Positions 32,124 through 40,709 of a DNA stretch of 64,000 bases are shown in pieces. The DNA is from Desulfurivibrio sp044068515. Lineage in GTDB: Bacteria > Desulfobacterota > Desulfobulbia > Desulfobulbales > Desulfurivibrionaceae. A program made the position numbers and the translations under genes. The stretch covers positions 1 through 64,000 of the forward strand of contig NZ_JBIPKI010000005.1 of assembly GCF_044068515.1 (NCBI RefSeq), read 5' to 3'. Numbering within the stretch: position 1 is the first letter of the stretch; every line of letters starts with the position of its first letter. The notes under the pieces were generated by a model. It was not told where the DNA came from. It searched no databases and saw nothing but the letters and a program-made list of their open reading frames with translations.

Positions 32124-32873
32124 ATGGCGGGACATTCCAAGTGGGCCAATATCAAGCACCGCAAGGGAGCGGCGGATGCCAAGCGCGGCAAGATTTTCAC
32201 CAAGTTGATCAAGGAAATCATCGTGGCCGCCCGCCTGGGCGGCGGGGATATCGACGGCAATCCCCGCTTGCGGTCGGCCGTGGCCGCCGCCAAGGCGGTG
32301 AATATGCCCAAGGACAATATCGAACGGGGCATCAAGAAGGGATCCGGCGAACTGGAAGGGGTGTCCTACGAGGAGATCACCTACGAGGGCTACGGGCCCG
32401 GCGGGGTGGCGGTGATGGTGGAATGCATGACCGACAACCGGGTCCGCACCGTGGCCGATGTCCGTCATGCCTTCAACAAGTCCGGCGGCAATATGGGAGA
32501 AACCAACTGCGTTTCCTGGATGTTTGACCGCAAAGGACTGATCGTCGTTGATCAGGCCGCGCTTTCGGAAGAGGAAATGATGGACGCGGCCATCGAGGCC
32601 GGGGCCGAGGATGTGACCATCGAGGACGACACCTACCAGATTCATACCGACCCCGACGATTTCAACACCGTCAGCGAGGCCTTGCAGGAAAAGGGGATTG
32701 TTTTTCTCGAGGCTTCCATTACCATGATCCCCAAGAACACGGTGGAGGTCAGCGACCAGAAAACCGCCGCCCAGTTGCTGAGGCTGCTGGAAACCCTGGA
32801 AGATAATGACGATGTCCAGAAGGTCCATGCCAACTTCGACATCCCCGACTCCATCATGGAGGCGATCTCCTGA
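32124..32873 (+). CDS. yebC: YebC/PmpR-family translation or transcription factor
   Basis: A 249-residue protein beginning MAGHSKWANIKHRKGAADAK, the invariant start of the family, followed by GGNMGETNCVSWMFDRKG and IEDDTYQIHTDPDDF. Family members act in relief of ribosome stalling or in regulation, and yebC beside ruvC is a common arrangement. Its TGA overlaps the proposed ruvC CTG start. Confidence 0.95.
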   Translation: MAGHSKWANIKHRKGAADAKRGKIFTKLIKEIIVAARLGGGDIDGNPRLRSAVAAAKAVNMPKDNIERGIKKGSGELEGVSYEEITYEGYGPGGVAVMVECMTDNRVRTVADVRHAFNKSGGNMGETNCVSWMFDRKGLIVVDQAALSEEEMMDAAIEAGAEDVTIEDDTYQIHTDPDDFNTVSEALQEKGIVFLEASITMIPKNTVEVSDQKTAAQLLRLLETLEDNDDVQKVHANFDIPDSIMEAIS

Positions 32874-33418
32874 ATGGGGCCGGCCGCATCCTCGGGGTTG
32901 ATCCCGGTTCCCGGATCACCGGTTACGGGGTGATCGAGCAGGACGGAGCGCGGTTGCGTTTCGTGGCCTGCGGGGTGCTGCGGCTGGAGCGGTACGGCAG
33001 TCTGGCGGCCCGGATCTACCACCTGTACCTGGGGTTGAGTGAAGTGATCGCCCTCCATCGTCCCGATCGGATGGCGGTTGAAGATGTCTTTGTGGCCACC
33101 AATCCCCGGGCGGCCCTCAAGCTGGGCCATGCCCGGGGGGTAATCCTCCTCGCGGCCGGCCAGCATGGCCTGCCCCTGGCCGAATTCAGTCCGCTGATGG
33201 TAAAACAGGCGGTGGCCGGTTACGGGCGGGCCCCCAAGGACCAGGTCCAGCGGATGGTCCGGGCCCTGTTGAACCTGGCCGCCAGCCCTTCCGCCGATGC
33301 CGCCGACGCCCTGGCCGTGGCGGTTTGCGGCGCCAACCACCGCGAGAGCTGGCAGTTGCCGGTGGCCGGGGCGGAGCCGCCGGCGCCAAGAGAGCCAACC
33401 AAAGGCGATAAACCGTGA
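32870..33418 (+). CDS. ruvC: Holliday junction endonuclease RuvC, apparently with CTG start
   Basis: The frame holds the RuvC motifs ILGVDPGSRITGYGV (first catalytic Asp), MAVEDVFV (Glu), LKLGHARGV, SPLMVKQAVAGYGRAPKDQV and DAADALAVA (Asp pair). The first catalytic Asp is encoded upstream of the first in-frame GTG (32930). The only NTG codon in frame before it and after the stops at 32804/32807 is CTG 32870, which overlaps the yebC TGA and has GGAGG at 32858-32862, seven bases away. From there the protein is 182 residues. An ATG at 32874 is out of frame. Confidence 0.88.
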   Translation: MNGAGRILGVDPGSRITGYGVIEQDGARLRFVACGVLRLERYGSLAARIYHLYLGLSEVIALHRPDRMAVEDVFVATNPRAALKLGHARGVILLAAGQHGLPLAEFSPLMVKQAVAGYGRAPKDQVQRMVRALLNLAASPSADAADALAVAVCGANHRESWQLPVAGAEPPAPREPTKGDKP

Positions 33419-34050
33419 TAGCTTCTTTGCAGGGCAAACTGGTCCAGCGGGCCGCCGACAGCCTGGTCATTGCGGTCGGGGGGGTGGGGTACGAGGTCTT
33501 TTTCCCCGCCTCCCGTCACGATCGCCTGCCGGCCGTCGGCGAGGAGCTTTTTCTGCATGTGCAAACCGTGGTTCGCGAGGATTCCTTCAGCCTTTACGGT
33601 TTTCCCGATGACGCCGAAAAACGGATGTTTCAACTGCTCCTCGGCGTTTCCGGGGTGGGGCCGCGGGTGGCCATGAATATCCTGGCCGGGGCCGCGCCCG
33701 CCGCCCTGAGCCGGGCCCTGGTCGCCGATGACATCTTTTTTCTCAAAAAACTGCCGGGCGTCGGCAAAAAAACGGCGGAACGGCTCTGCCTGGAACTGAA
33801 GGATAAAATGGAATTCTTCCTGGCCGCCGGCGACAGCGGGGGGGCGGGGGCGCCGGCCGGGGCCCGGGCTTCGGCCGATTTTGCCGAACAGTCTTTCCGG
33901 GACGCCTTTTCGGCCCTGGTCAATCTCGGTTATCCGGCCGTTAAGGCCCGGGCCGCCCTGGAGGGGCTGCGGCCCGGCCGCGGTTCGGGAGCGGCCGCCG
34001 ATTTGCCGGTGGAAGAGTTGCTGCGCCAGGCCTTGAGGTCATTGGCATGA
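33415..34050 (+). CDS. ruvA: Holliday junction helicase subunit RuvA
   Basis: A 211-residue protein with GTG start overlapping the ruvC TGA (GTGA). The N-terminal OB-fold (MIASLQGKLVQRA...VGGVGYEVFFPA), two helix-hairpin-helix motifs (LLGVSGVGPRVAMNIL and LKKLPGVGKKTAERLCLELKDK) and a C-terminal RuvB-contact domain (FRDAFSALVNLGYPAVKARAAL) are all present. It binds four-way junctions and loads RuvB. Confidence 0.96.
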   Translation: MIASLQGKLVQRAADSLVIAVGGVGYEVFFPASRHDRLPAVGEELFLHVQTVVREDSFSLYGFPDDAEKRMFQLLLGVSGVGPRVAMNILAGAAPAALSRALVADDIFFLKKLPGVGKKTAERLCLELKDKMEFFLAAGDSGGAGAPAGARASADFAEQSFRDAFSALVNLGYPAVKARAALEGLRPGRGSGAAADLPVEELLRQALRSLA

Positions 34051-34111
34051 AAGCTGAACCCGCCGTCCCGCCGGCCGCCGGCCGCCGGGGCAACCTTGGT
34101 GAACCTTTGTC

Positions 34112-35191
34112 ATGAACCAGGAAGAACGGATCGTCAGTCCCGCCCCCGCCCCGGAGGATCTTTTCGATGCCGCCCTGCGGCCCAAGTTGCTCAGCCAGTA
34201 TATCGGCCAGGAGCAGCTCAAGGAGAACCTGAACATCGCCATTGCCGCCGCCAAGGGCCGGGGCGAATGCCTGGATCATACCCTATTTCACGGTTTTCCC
34301 GGCCTGGGCAAAACCACCCTGGCCTACGTGATCGCCAACGAAATGGGGGCCGGCATTCGGGTGACCTCCGGGCCGGTGATCGAGCGGCCGGGAGATCTCG
34401 CCGCCATTCTCACCAGTCTTCAGGAAGGCGATGTCCTGTTCATCGATGAAATTCACCGGCTCAATCACGTGGTGGAAGAGATCCTTTACCCGGCCATGGA
34501 GGATTTCGAGCTGGACCTGGTGATTGGCCATGGTCCGGGAGCCCGCAGCGTCAAGATGTCGCTGCCCCGTTTCACCCTGGTGGGGGCCACCACCCGTACC
34601 GGCCTGTTGACCCCGCCGCTCCGGGATCGCTTCGGCATGGCCCTGCGGCTCGATTTTTATGCCCCCGAAGAGCTGGTGGCCATTGTCCATCGTTCCGCCG
34701 GCCTGCTCGGGGTCCCCCTGGATGATGCCGGCGCCCTGGAAATCGGACGCCGCTCCCGGGGCACCCCCCGGATCGCCAACCGGCTGCTGCGCCGCCTGCG
34801 GGATTTCGCCGAGGTCAAGGCCCAGGGTCGGATCACTGGCCAGGTGGCCGACGCCGCCTTGAACATGCTGGGAATTGATCAGCTCGGTTTCGATGAAATG
34901 GATCGGCGGATTCTGCTGGCCCTGATCGACAAGTTCCGGGGCGGGCCCATCGGCCTGGAAACCCTGGCCACCATGGTCTGCGAGGAAAAAACCACCCTCG
35001 AGGATGTCTACGAACCCTTCCTGATCCAGATCGGTTTCCTGGTCCGCACCCCCCGGGGGCGCATGGTTACCCGGGCCGCCTACCAGCACTTCGGCCGGAG
35101 TTTTGCTCCCGATTGCCGGGAGGCGACCGGGGGGCCGGGACTTTTTGCCGACACCCCGCCGTTGGCACCAGCCAAGGACAGACAATCATGA
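34112..35191 (+). CDS. ruvB: Holliday junction branch migration ATPase RuvB
   Basis: A 359-residue AAA+ protein: N-terminal LRPKLLSQYIGQEQLKENL, Walker A GFPGLGKTTLAYVIA, Walker B LFIDEIHRLN, sensor 1 LVGATTRTGLL, arginine finger region PPLRDRFG and winged-helix tail. It drives branch migration with RuvA. Its TGA overlaps the panB ATG. Confidence 0.97.
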   Translation: MNQEERIVSPAPAPEDLFDAALRPKLLSQYIGQEQLKENLNIAIAAAKGRGECLDHTLFHGFPGLGKTTLAYVIANEMGAGIRVTSGPVIERPGDLAAILTSLQEGDVLFIDEIHRLNHVVEEILYPAMEDFELDLVIGHGPGARSVKMSLPRFTLVGATTRTGLLTPPLRDRFGMALRLDFYAPEELVAIVHRSAGLLGVPLDDAGALEIGRRSRGTPRIANRLLRRLRDFAEVKAQGRITGQVADAALNMLGIDQLGFDEMDRRILLALIDKFRGGPIGLETLATMVCEEKTTLEDVYEPFLIQIGFLVRTPRGRMVTRAAYQHFGRSFAPDCREATGGPGLFADTPPLAPAKDRQS

Positions 35192-36006
35192 CTACCACCG
35201 TCAAAACCGTCCGTGACCTTGCGGTCAAGAAGGAACGCCGTGAGAAAATCACCATGCTCACCGCCCATGATGCCGCCTTCGGGGCCCTGGTCGAGCAAGC
35301 CGGCGTCGATCTGATCCTGGTCGGGGACTCCCTGGGCATGGTGGCCCTGGGCTACGATTCCACCGTGCCGGTGACCATGGCTGAAATGATTCATCATGCC
35401 AAGGCGGTCCGGCGGGGAGTAAAGCAGACTCTGCTGGTGGGGGATCTGCCCTTTCTCTCTTACCAGGTCGAGGCAAGGGAGGCCATCCGCAACGCCGGCC
35501 GTTTTCTCAAGGAGGCCGGTTGCGCCGCGGTCAAGATGGAAGGCGGGGCGGAAATCGCCCCGATCCTGGCCGCCGTGGTCCGGGCCGGAATCCCGGTGAT
35601 CGGTCATATCGGCCTGACTCCCCAGACCGCCGGCCAATTGGGAGGCTTCAAGGTGCAGGGCCGGGATGCCGAGTCGGCGGCCAAGCTGGCCCATGACGCC
35701 CAGGCCCTGGCTTCCGCCGGGGCCTGCGCCCTGGTGCTGGAATGCGTGCCGGCCCTGCTGGCCCGGCGGATCAGCGCCGAGCTGAGTATTCCCACCATCG
35801 GCATCGGGGCCGGGCCCCACTGTGACGGCCAGGTCCTGGTTACCCACGACCTGCTCGGTCTTTTTACCCGTTTTGTGCCCAAGTTCGCCAAGCAGTACGC
35901 CTCTTTGGCCGGCGAGGCCGGCGCGGCCCTGGCCGCTTTTCGCCGGGAGGTAGAAAAGGGCACCTTTCCGGCCGCGGAACACTCTTTCGGCCCCCTGGAT
36001 GAATAA
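35188..36006 (+). CDS. panB: 3-methyl-2-oxobutanoate hydroxymethyltransferase
   Basis: A 272-residue protein from the ATG at 35188, which overlaps the ruvB stop (ATGA). Motifs: ITMLTAHDAAFGALVEQAG, LVGDSLGMVALGYDSTVPVT, VKMEGG, GHIGLTPQ and IGIGAGPHCDGQVLV. It adds a hydroxymethyl group from methylene-tetrahydrofolate to ketoisovalerate, the first committed step to pantothenate and coenzyme A. Confidence 0.96.
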   Translation: MTTTVKTVRDLAVKKERREKITMLTAHDAAFGALVEQAGVDLILVGDSLGMVALGYDSTVPVTMAEMIHHAKAVRRGVKQTLLVGDLPFLSYQVEAREAIRNAGRFLKEAGCAAVKMEGGAEIAPILAAVVRAGIPVIGHIGLTPQTAGQLGGFKVQGRDAESAAKLAHDAQALASAGACALVLECVPALLARRISAELSIPTIGIGAGPHCDGQVLVTHDLLGLFTRFVPKFAKQYASLAGEAGAALAAFRREVEKGTFPAAEHSFGPLDE

Positions 36007-36100
36007 GGCCCTTGGTCCGGGCCGGCCAGCGGGACCCTGTGGTGCAGTTTGGAACGGTTGTCTCATTGATTAATCAGCAAACAAATGGAACGGTTTCATT

Positions 36101-36937
36101 ATGAGAATAATCAGCGGGGAAAAAGTTACCGCCGCGGTGCGGGAATTGGCGATGGCGGCGGCCTGCGACCTGGAGCCGGATATTCTCGAGGCCCTGGTGG
36201 CGGCCAGGGACCGGGAAAGTTCGGAGTTGAGCCGCAATGTCCTGGAGTTGTTGTTGAGCAACACCGATATCGCCAGCCGGGAAAAGCTGCCGGTTTGCCA
36301 GGATACGGGGATTACCGTGGTTTTTGTCGAACTCGGCCGGGAAGTGACGGTGGCCGGCGATCTGCTGGCCGCCGTGGAAGAAGGGGTCCGCCAGGGCTAT
36401 AAGGACGGCTTTCTGCGCAATTCGGTCTGTGATCCCCTGACCCGGGTCAACACCAACGACAACACCCCGGCGGTGGTTCACCTGGAACTGGTGGCCGGAG
36501 ACCGGCTGACTCTGCGCTTTCTGCCCAAGGGTTGCGGCAGTGAGAACATGAGCGCCCTGGCCATGCTGCCGCCGTCGGCGGGCAAGCCGGGGATTATCCG
36601 CTACGTGGTGGAAAGGGTGGTGGCGGCCGGCTCCAACCCCTGCCCGCCGGTCACCGTCGGCGTAGGAGTGGGCGGCACCTTTGAAAAAGCGGCCTACCTG
36701 GCCAAGAAAGCCCTCTGCCGGCCCCTGGGCCAACCCCACTCCCGGCGCGATGCCGCCGATCTCGAGGCGGAGATTCTGGCCGAAATAAATGAACAGGGGA
36801 GTGGGGTCCACGGCTTTGGCGGCAACAACACCGCCCTGGCGGTGCACCTCGAGCTGTTCCCCACCCATATCGCCAGTCTGCCGGTGGCGGTGAATATCCA
36901 GTGTCATGCCCATCGCCACAAAGAACTCACCCTATAG
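36101..36937 (+). CDS. Class I fumarate hydratase, alpha subunit
   Basis: A 278-residue protein of the FumA N-terminal / TtdA family. LPVCQDTGITVVFVELG, NSVCDPLTRVNTNDNTPAVVHLE, LPKGCGSENMSAL and NPCPPVTVGVGVGGTFEKA carry the cysteines available for the 4Fe-4S cluster. It catalyses fumarate/malate interconversion with the beta subunit, whose gene follows after 250 bp. L-tartrate dehydratase is the main alternative. The ATG lies within a palindromic gap (ttgattaatcag) without a strong ribosome site. Confidence 0.9.
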   Translation: MRIISGEKVTAAVRELAMAAACDLEPDILEALVAARDRESSELSRNVLELLLSNTDIASREKLPVCQDTGITVVFVELGREVTVAGDLLAAVEEGVRQGYKDGFLRNSVCDPLTRVNTNDNTPAVVHLELVAGDRLTLRFLPKGCGSENMSALAMLPPSAGKPGIIRYVVERVVAAGSNPCPPVTVGVGVGGTFEKAAYLAKKALCRPLGQPHSRRDAADLEAEILAEINEQGSGVHGFGGNNTALAVHLELFPTHIASLPVAVNIQCHAHRHKELTL

Positions 36938-37044
36938 GCAAACGCCCGGGAGCACCGCATCTTGCGGCGATCGGGCCGGCTTGCATAGCGAACTATGCGG
37001 CGCCTGCCCGCTTGCCGCAACCTGCGGCACTCCCGGGCGTTTGC
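36938..37044 (+). repeat. Single palindromic element directly after fumarase alpha
   Basis: A 107-bp palindrome that starts on the base after the TAG stop of the alpha-subunit gene. Outer arms gcaaacgcccgggag (36938-36952) and ctcccgggcgtttgc (37030-37044) are perfect complements. Inside, CGCATCTTGCGGCGATC and CGCTTGCCGCAACCTGCG oppose each other with a few mismatches. The tip is GCATAG-CGAA-CTATGC. Same core as arrays A and B. Confidence 0.9.
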
Positions 37045-37187
37045 CGGGTGATTGGCAGTTTGCTTAAGCTTGATTACCTTGGGGGTGGTGGGGGCAAAAT
37101 GGAAATGATGATGAGGGGCCGGTCGCGGGGTTTGGCGGCGGCGCGGCTTTTTACGGAGCCAATTTAAAAGTTGCGGGAGTGTCGGTT

Positions 37188-37769
37188 ATGTCCAGTCCGT
37201 TAGCCCAGTCGCGGTTCTTTAGTCAATTACGTAAAATCGCGGTTCCTTTTGCCCAAGGTGAGCTGGCCTCCCTCAAGGCCGGGGAACTGGTCAGCCTGAC
37301 CGGGACCATTTACACCGGGCGCGATCAGACCCACCGCCGTCTCTGCGCCCTGCTCGACGAGGGCCGGCCTTTGCCGGTGGATTTGGCCGGGCAGCTGCTC
37401 TATTACGTCGGGCCGACCCCGGCTCCCCCGGGCCGGGTTATTGGCGCGGCCGGCCCCACCACCAGCTACCGGATGGATGCCTACACACCCCGGTTGCTGG
37501 CCCTGGGAATGGCCGCCACCATGGGCAAGGGAGCCCGCTCGGCGGAGGTCAGGCAGGCGATGCTCCAGCACGGAGCAGTCTATTTCGCCACCATTGGCGG
37601 GGCCGGGGCCCTGTTGTCGGGCTGCATCAAGAAAAGTGAAGTGGTGGCCTTCGCCGATGCCGGCGCCGAGGCCATGTTCCGCTTCGAAGTGGAAGGATTC
37701 CCGGCGGTGGTGATCAACGACCTGGCCGGCAACGACTACTACGAGATGGTGCAGCAGCACCGGATCTAG
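37188..37769 (+). CDS. Class I fumarate hydratase, beta subunit
   Basis: A 193-residue protein of the FumA C-terminal / TtdB family: GELVSLTGTIYTGRDQTHRRL, YYVGPTPAPPGRVIGAAGPTTSYRMD and ATIGGAGALLSGCIKKSEVV. GTG at 37179 is in frame, but the ATG at 37188 is better spaced from GGGAG. It pairs with the alpha subunit upstream. Confidence 0.9.
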   Translation: MSSPLAQSRFFSQLRKIAVPFAQGELASLKAGELVSLTGTIYTGRDQTHRRLCALLDEGRPLPVDLAGQLLYYVGPTPAPPGRVIGAAGPTTSYRMDAYTPRLLALGMAATMGKGARSAEVRQAMLQHGAVYFATIGGAGALLSGCIKKSEVVAFADAGAEAMFRFEVEGFPAVVINDLAGNDYYEMVQQHRI

Positions 37770-37845
37770 GCGCGATCAGAACCAGCAAGCCAGCGTTGCA
37801 ATAATTGCCGGCTCTGACCGCCGCAAGATGCGGTGCTTTGATCCC
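37770..37845. repeat. Degenerate palindromic element after fumarase beta
   Basis: Directly after the TAG stop, gcgcgatcagaaccagcaag is followed at about 37821-37838 by ccgcaagatgcggtgc. The latter is the complement of GCACCGCATCTTGCGG, found in the element after fumarase alpha, and GCGATCAG matches the cores at 30939 and 37950-38060. The central hairpin is lost. I read it as a decayed copy; its orientation is ambiguous. Confidence 0.5.
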
Positions 37846-37949
37846 CGCTGTCGGTCACTATTTTGCCGGGAACGATTGGCTGGAGAACTGAACTGGGTCA
37901 GCAGAAAGATCCTGGCCCCCCAAAAAAGGCCAATCTGCCGAGTAATCGG

Positions 37950-38060
37950 AGTTAAAGGGGCAGCAGTGCCGCAGATGTGGGCAAGCAGCCCCCGCGGCTA
38001 TACTCCAGTATGCCGCGGGGGCTGATCGCCCGCAGATGCGGTGCTGCTGCCCCTTTAACT
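37950..38060 (-). repeat. Single palindromic element directly after ctpA
   Basis: A 111-bp palindrome. The outer arms (agttaaaggggcagcag at 37950-37966, and its exact complement ending at 38060) overlap the stop codon of the minus-strand peptidase gene (38059-38061). Read on the minus strand, the core is GCATCTGCGGGCGATCAG... with tip CATAC-TGGA-GTATAG, so the GATC side faces the flanking gene, as in arrays A and B and the fumarase element. Confidence 0.9.
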
Positions 38061-39381
38061 AGCGGGAAAAGACTTCCAGGCCCTTGAGCAGCGTCAGGGC
38101 GGTCTGCAGCTGGCGGTCGCGGGCAAGCTCTTCCCGCAACTCGTTGTTCTTTTCCCCAACGCCGTCCGGCGCCTCTTTACCGGCGTCGTTGTCAATGTGC
38201 TGGCGCAGATCCCGCTCCCTGATCACCATATGGGGCGGGCGGTCGTTTTCGGCCGGCCCGGGCAGAGCGATTTCTTCGTTATGCACCTCGACATCGGGGG
38301 CGATGCCTTTGGCCTGGATGGAAACCCCGCTGGGCGTGTAGTAGCGGGCCGTGGTCAACCGCAGACCGGCTCCGTCGTTGAGCGGGATGATGGTCTGGAC
38401 CGAGCCCTTGCCGAAGGTCGGGGCGCCGATGATCAGGGCCCGCTTGTGATCCTGCAGGGCTCCGGCCACGATTTCCGAGGCGCTGGCGCTGCCCTCGTTG
38501 ACCAAGACCACGATGGGAAAGTGGTAATCGGTGCCGTTGTTGTGGCGGGCCTCGAATACCAGGTTCTGTTCCCGGATCCGGCCCTTGGTGGAAACGATTA
38601 TCCCCTGGTCGAGAAATACGTCGGTCAGTTGCACCGCCTGGTCCAGGAGGCCGCCGGGGTTGTTGCGCAGATCGAGGATCAGGCCCTTGATCTCCCCTTC
38701 CTTCTGCAGTTCGGTGATGGCGGCGCGAAAATCCCGGGTGGTTTTGGCCTGGAAGTTGCTGATCCGGACATGGGCAAAACCCGGCTCCAATTGCCGGGCC
38801 TTGACGCTGTGGATCGGGATGACATCACGGATAATGGCGATGTCCCGAAATTCCGACCAGCCTTCGCGATGGATGGAAACGGTGACTTCGGTGCCCTTGG
38901 GGCCCCGCAGTTTTTTGACCGCGTCCATCAGGGAGATATCCTTGGTGGACTCGCCGTCGATCCGGATAATCCGGTCTCCCGCCCGCAGGCCCTGCTTGAA
39001 GGCCGGAGTCCCTTCGATGGGGGAAACCACGGTCAGCATGCCGTCCCGGATCGAGATTTCAATGCCGATGCCGGTGAAGGTGCCCTTGGTCTCCATCTGG
39101 AGTTCCTTGAAATCGTCCGCCCGCAGAAAGGAAGAATGGGGATCCAGGGAGTTGAGCATCCCGCGAATCGCCCCCAGGATGGCTTCCTCGGCGTCGACCT
39201 CCTCCACGTAGTTCTGCTGAATGATATGCAGAACGTTGGCAAAGGTTTCCAGATGGCGGTAGGTTTCCTCGGACTTGGCGGCCCGGCTGTCCGGCAACTG
39301 CCAGGCCACCAGGGTGAGGACGAAAATTACGCCGAGAAAGGGCAGGGTAAGTCTGGTCAACAGCTTGGAGGGATTTTTCAT
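38059..39381 (-). CDS. ctpA: S41-family C-terminal processing peptidase
   Basis: A 440-residue protein from ATG 39381 (39459 is an alternative). An N-terminal signal anchor (LTLPFLGVIFVLTLVAW), a PDZ domain (about residues 80-165, GIGIEISIRDGMLTVVSPIEGTPA) and the S41 catalytic part follow, with Ser in VNEGSASASEIVAGAL and Lys in GAPTFGKGSVQT. It cleaves envelope proteins in the periplasm. It is last in the ftsE-ftsX-envC-ctpA run, so it may process division or wall-hydrolase regulators. Confidence 0.9.
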   Translation of the reverse strand: MKNPSKLLTRLTLPFLGVIFVLTLVAWQLPDSRAAKSEETYRHLETFANVLHIIQQNYVEEVDAEEAILGAIRGMLNSLDPHSSFLRADDFKELQMETKGTFTGIGIEISIRDGMLTVVSPIEGTPAFKQGLRAGDRIIRIDGESTKDISLMDAVKKLRGPKGTEVTVSIHREGWSEFRDIAIIRDVIPIHSVKARQLEPGFAHVRISNFQAKTTRDFRAAITELQKEGEIKGLILDLRNNPGGLLDQAVQLTDVFLDQGIIVSTKGRIREQNLVFEARHNNGTDYHFPIVVLVNEGSASASEIVAGALQDHKRALIIGAPTFGKGSVQTIIPLNDGAGLRLTTARYYTPSGVSIQAKGIAPDVEVHNEEIALPGPAENDRPPHMVIRERDLRQHIDNDAGKEAPDGVGEKNNELREELARDRQLQTALTLLKGLEVFSR

Positions 39382-39463
39382 GAAAAAGTCTCGAGAGCAG
39401 AATGAGGTAAAAAGGTTGAAGACATTAATAATTATAGCACGTTCAGGCCGAATGGACAATTAA

Positions 39464-40708
39464 TTATAAGTCAAACCAGGGGAGAGGGTCGACGGCTTCG
39501 ACCCCGCGGCGGATCTCCAGGTAGAGCTGGCCCGCTGTTCCCTCCGGGTCCAAGCCGGCCAGCCCGATAAATTCTCCGCTTTGCACCCGGTCTCCAACCG
39601 CCACCGCGATTTCCGCCAAGCGGGCAATCAGGCTGAAATAGCGCTCGCCGTGATCGATAATGATCAGGCCGCTGTAGCCTTCCATAACCCCGGCGTAGAC
39701 CACGCTGCCGGCGAAAAAGGCTTGTACTTCGGCGCCGGGCTCGGTTTTGACGGTGATGCCCCGACTTTGTTCGCTGGAGCCGAAGCGGCCGGTTACGGCC
39801 TGGCCGAAACCGGTGATGATGGTCCCGGCAGCGGGCAGGGCGAGCCGGCCCCGCTGGGCGGTGAAGCTGCCGGATCCGCCGGGGTTCTGCCTTTGCCCGG
39901 TGCTTTGGGCGGCCAGGGCGGCGGTCACCCGCTGGGAGGCGGCTTCAATTTCCCGCAGGGCCTGCTGGTACATCTGTTTCTCAGTCCGCACCCGATTGAG
40001 AAAGGCGGCTCGCTCCTCGCGGCTGGCCGCCAGGCGCAGCTCCTGGGCCTGGGCCGCGTCTTGGGCCGCCAGCAGTTCGGCCTCTTCGGATTCCAGGGTC
40101 AGGCGCGCTTCCTCGAGTTGCCGGATTTGCTCCCGGTAGCGGCTGATGGTTTGCCGGTCGTGGTCGAGGACGGCTTGCAGGCTATCCTGCAATTCGAGCA
40201 GATCCGGCAGGCTGTCGGCGGTGAAGAGGATATTGAGCAGGCCGACGGAACCCATCTGGTGGGTGGCCGCCAGCCGCCGGCGGAGATGATCCCTGGCCTG
40301 GTTGCGGATCTCCAGGACTCGGTCCAGCTCCTCCTGTTTGACCGCCAGCTGCTGCTGTTTATGTTCCAGGTGGAGTTGCATGGCGTCCAGCAGTTGGCGC
40401 TGGCCGGCGACCTCCAGGTCGAGCCGGGCCAGCTCGGTCAACAGGCTTTCTTCCCGCCGGCTGACGGTGCCGATCAGGCTTTCCTGTTCACTGATCCCGC
40501 GGCGCAGTTGTTCGATTTGCTGTTCCAGTTCGCTGGCGGCGGTTTCAGCCCGGGCAGGGCCGGGGCCCGGGAGCAGGAGCCCGGCCAGCAGAGAGAGCAG
40601 CAGCAGCGGCAAGGACAGGCCAACCACCCGGGACCGGATTCCCCCCCCCTTGGACCGAGCGGATTCGGGAGCGGAGAGCATTTGATCTGGGCGCCGGCCG
40701 GGGTTCAT
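39464..40708 (-). CDS. envC: Murein hydrolase activator EnvC (degenerate LytM domain)
   Basis: A 414-residue protein; ATG 40681 is an alternative start. An N-terminal hydrophobic export segment is followed by a long coiled coil (about residues 50-270) and a C-terminal M23/LytM-like domain (FGQAVTGRFGSS...SLIARLAEIAVAVGD...LYLEIRRGVEAVDPLPW). The zinc-binding histidines of active LytM enzymes are absent (LYLEI in place of HLHFE), as in EnvC, which activates amidases rather than cutting the wall. It lies just after ftsX, whose product opens EnvC in other bacteria. Confidence 0.88.
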   Translation of the reverse strand: MNPGRRPDQMLSAPESARSKGGGIRSRVVGLSLPLLLLSLLAGLLLPGPGPARAETAASELEQQIEQLRRGISEQESLIGTVSRREESLLTELARLDLEVAGQRQLLDAMQLHLEHKQQQLAVKQEELDRVLEIRNQARDHLRRRLAATHQMGSVGLLNILFTADSLPDLLELQDSLQAVLDHDRQTISRYREQIRQLEEARLTLESEEAELLAAQDAAQAQELRLAASREERAAFLNRVRTEKQMYQQALREIEAASQRVTAALAAQSTGQRQNPGGSGSFTAQRGRLALPAAGTIITGFGQAVTGRFGSSEQSRGITVKTEPGAEVQAFFAGSVVYAGVMEGYSGLIIIDHGERYFSLIARLAEIAVAVGDRVQSGEFIGLAGLDPEGTAGQLYLEIRRGVEAVDPLPWFDL

Positions 40709-40709
40709 C

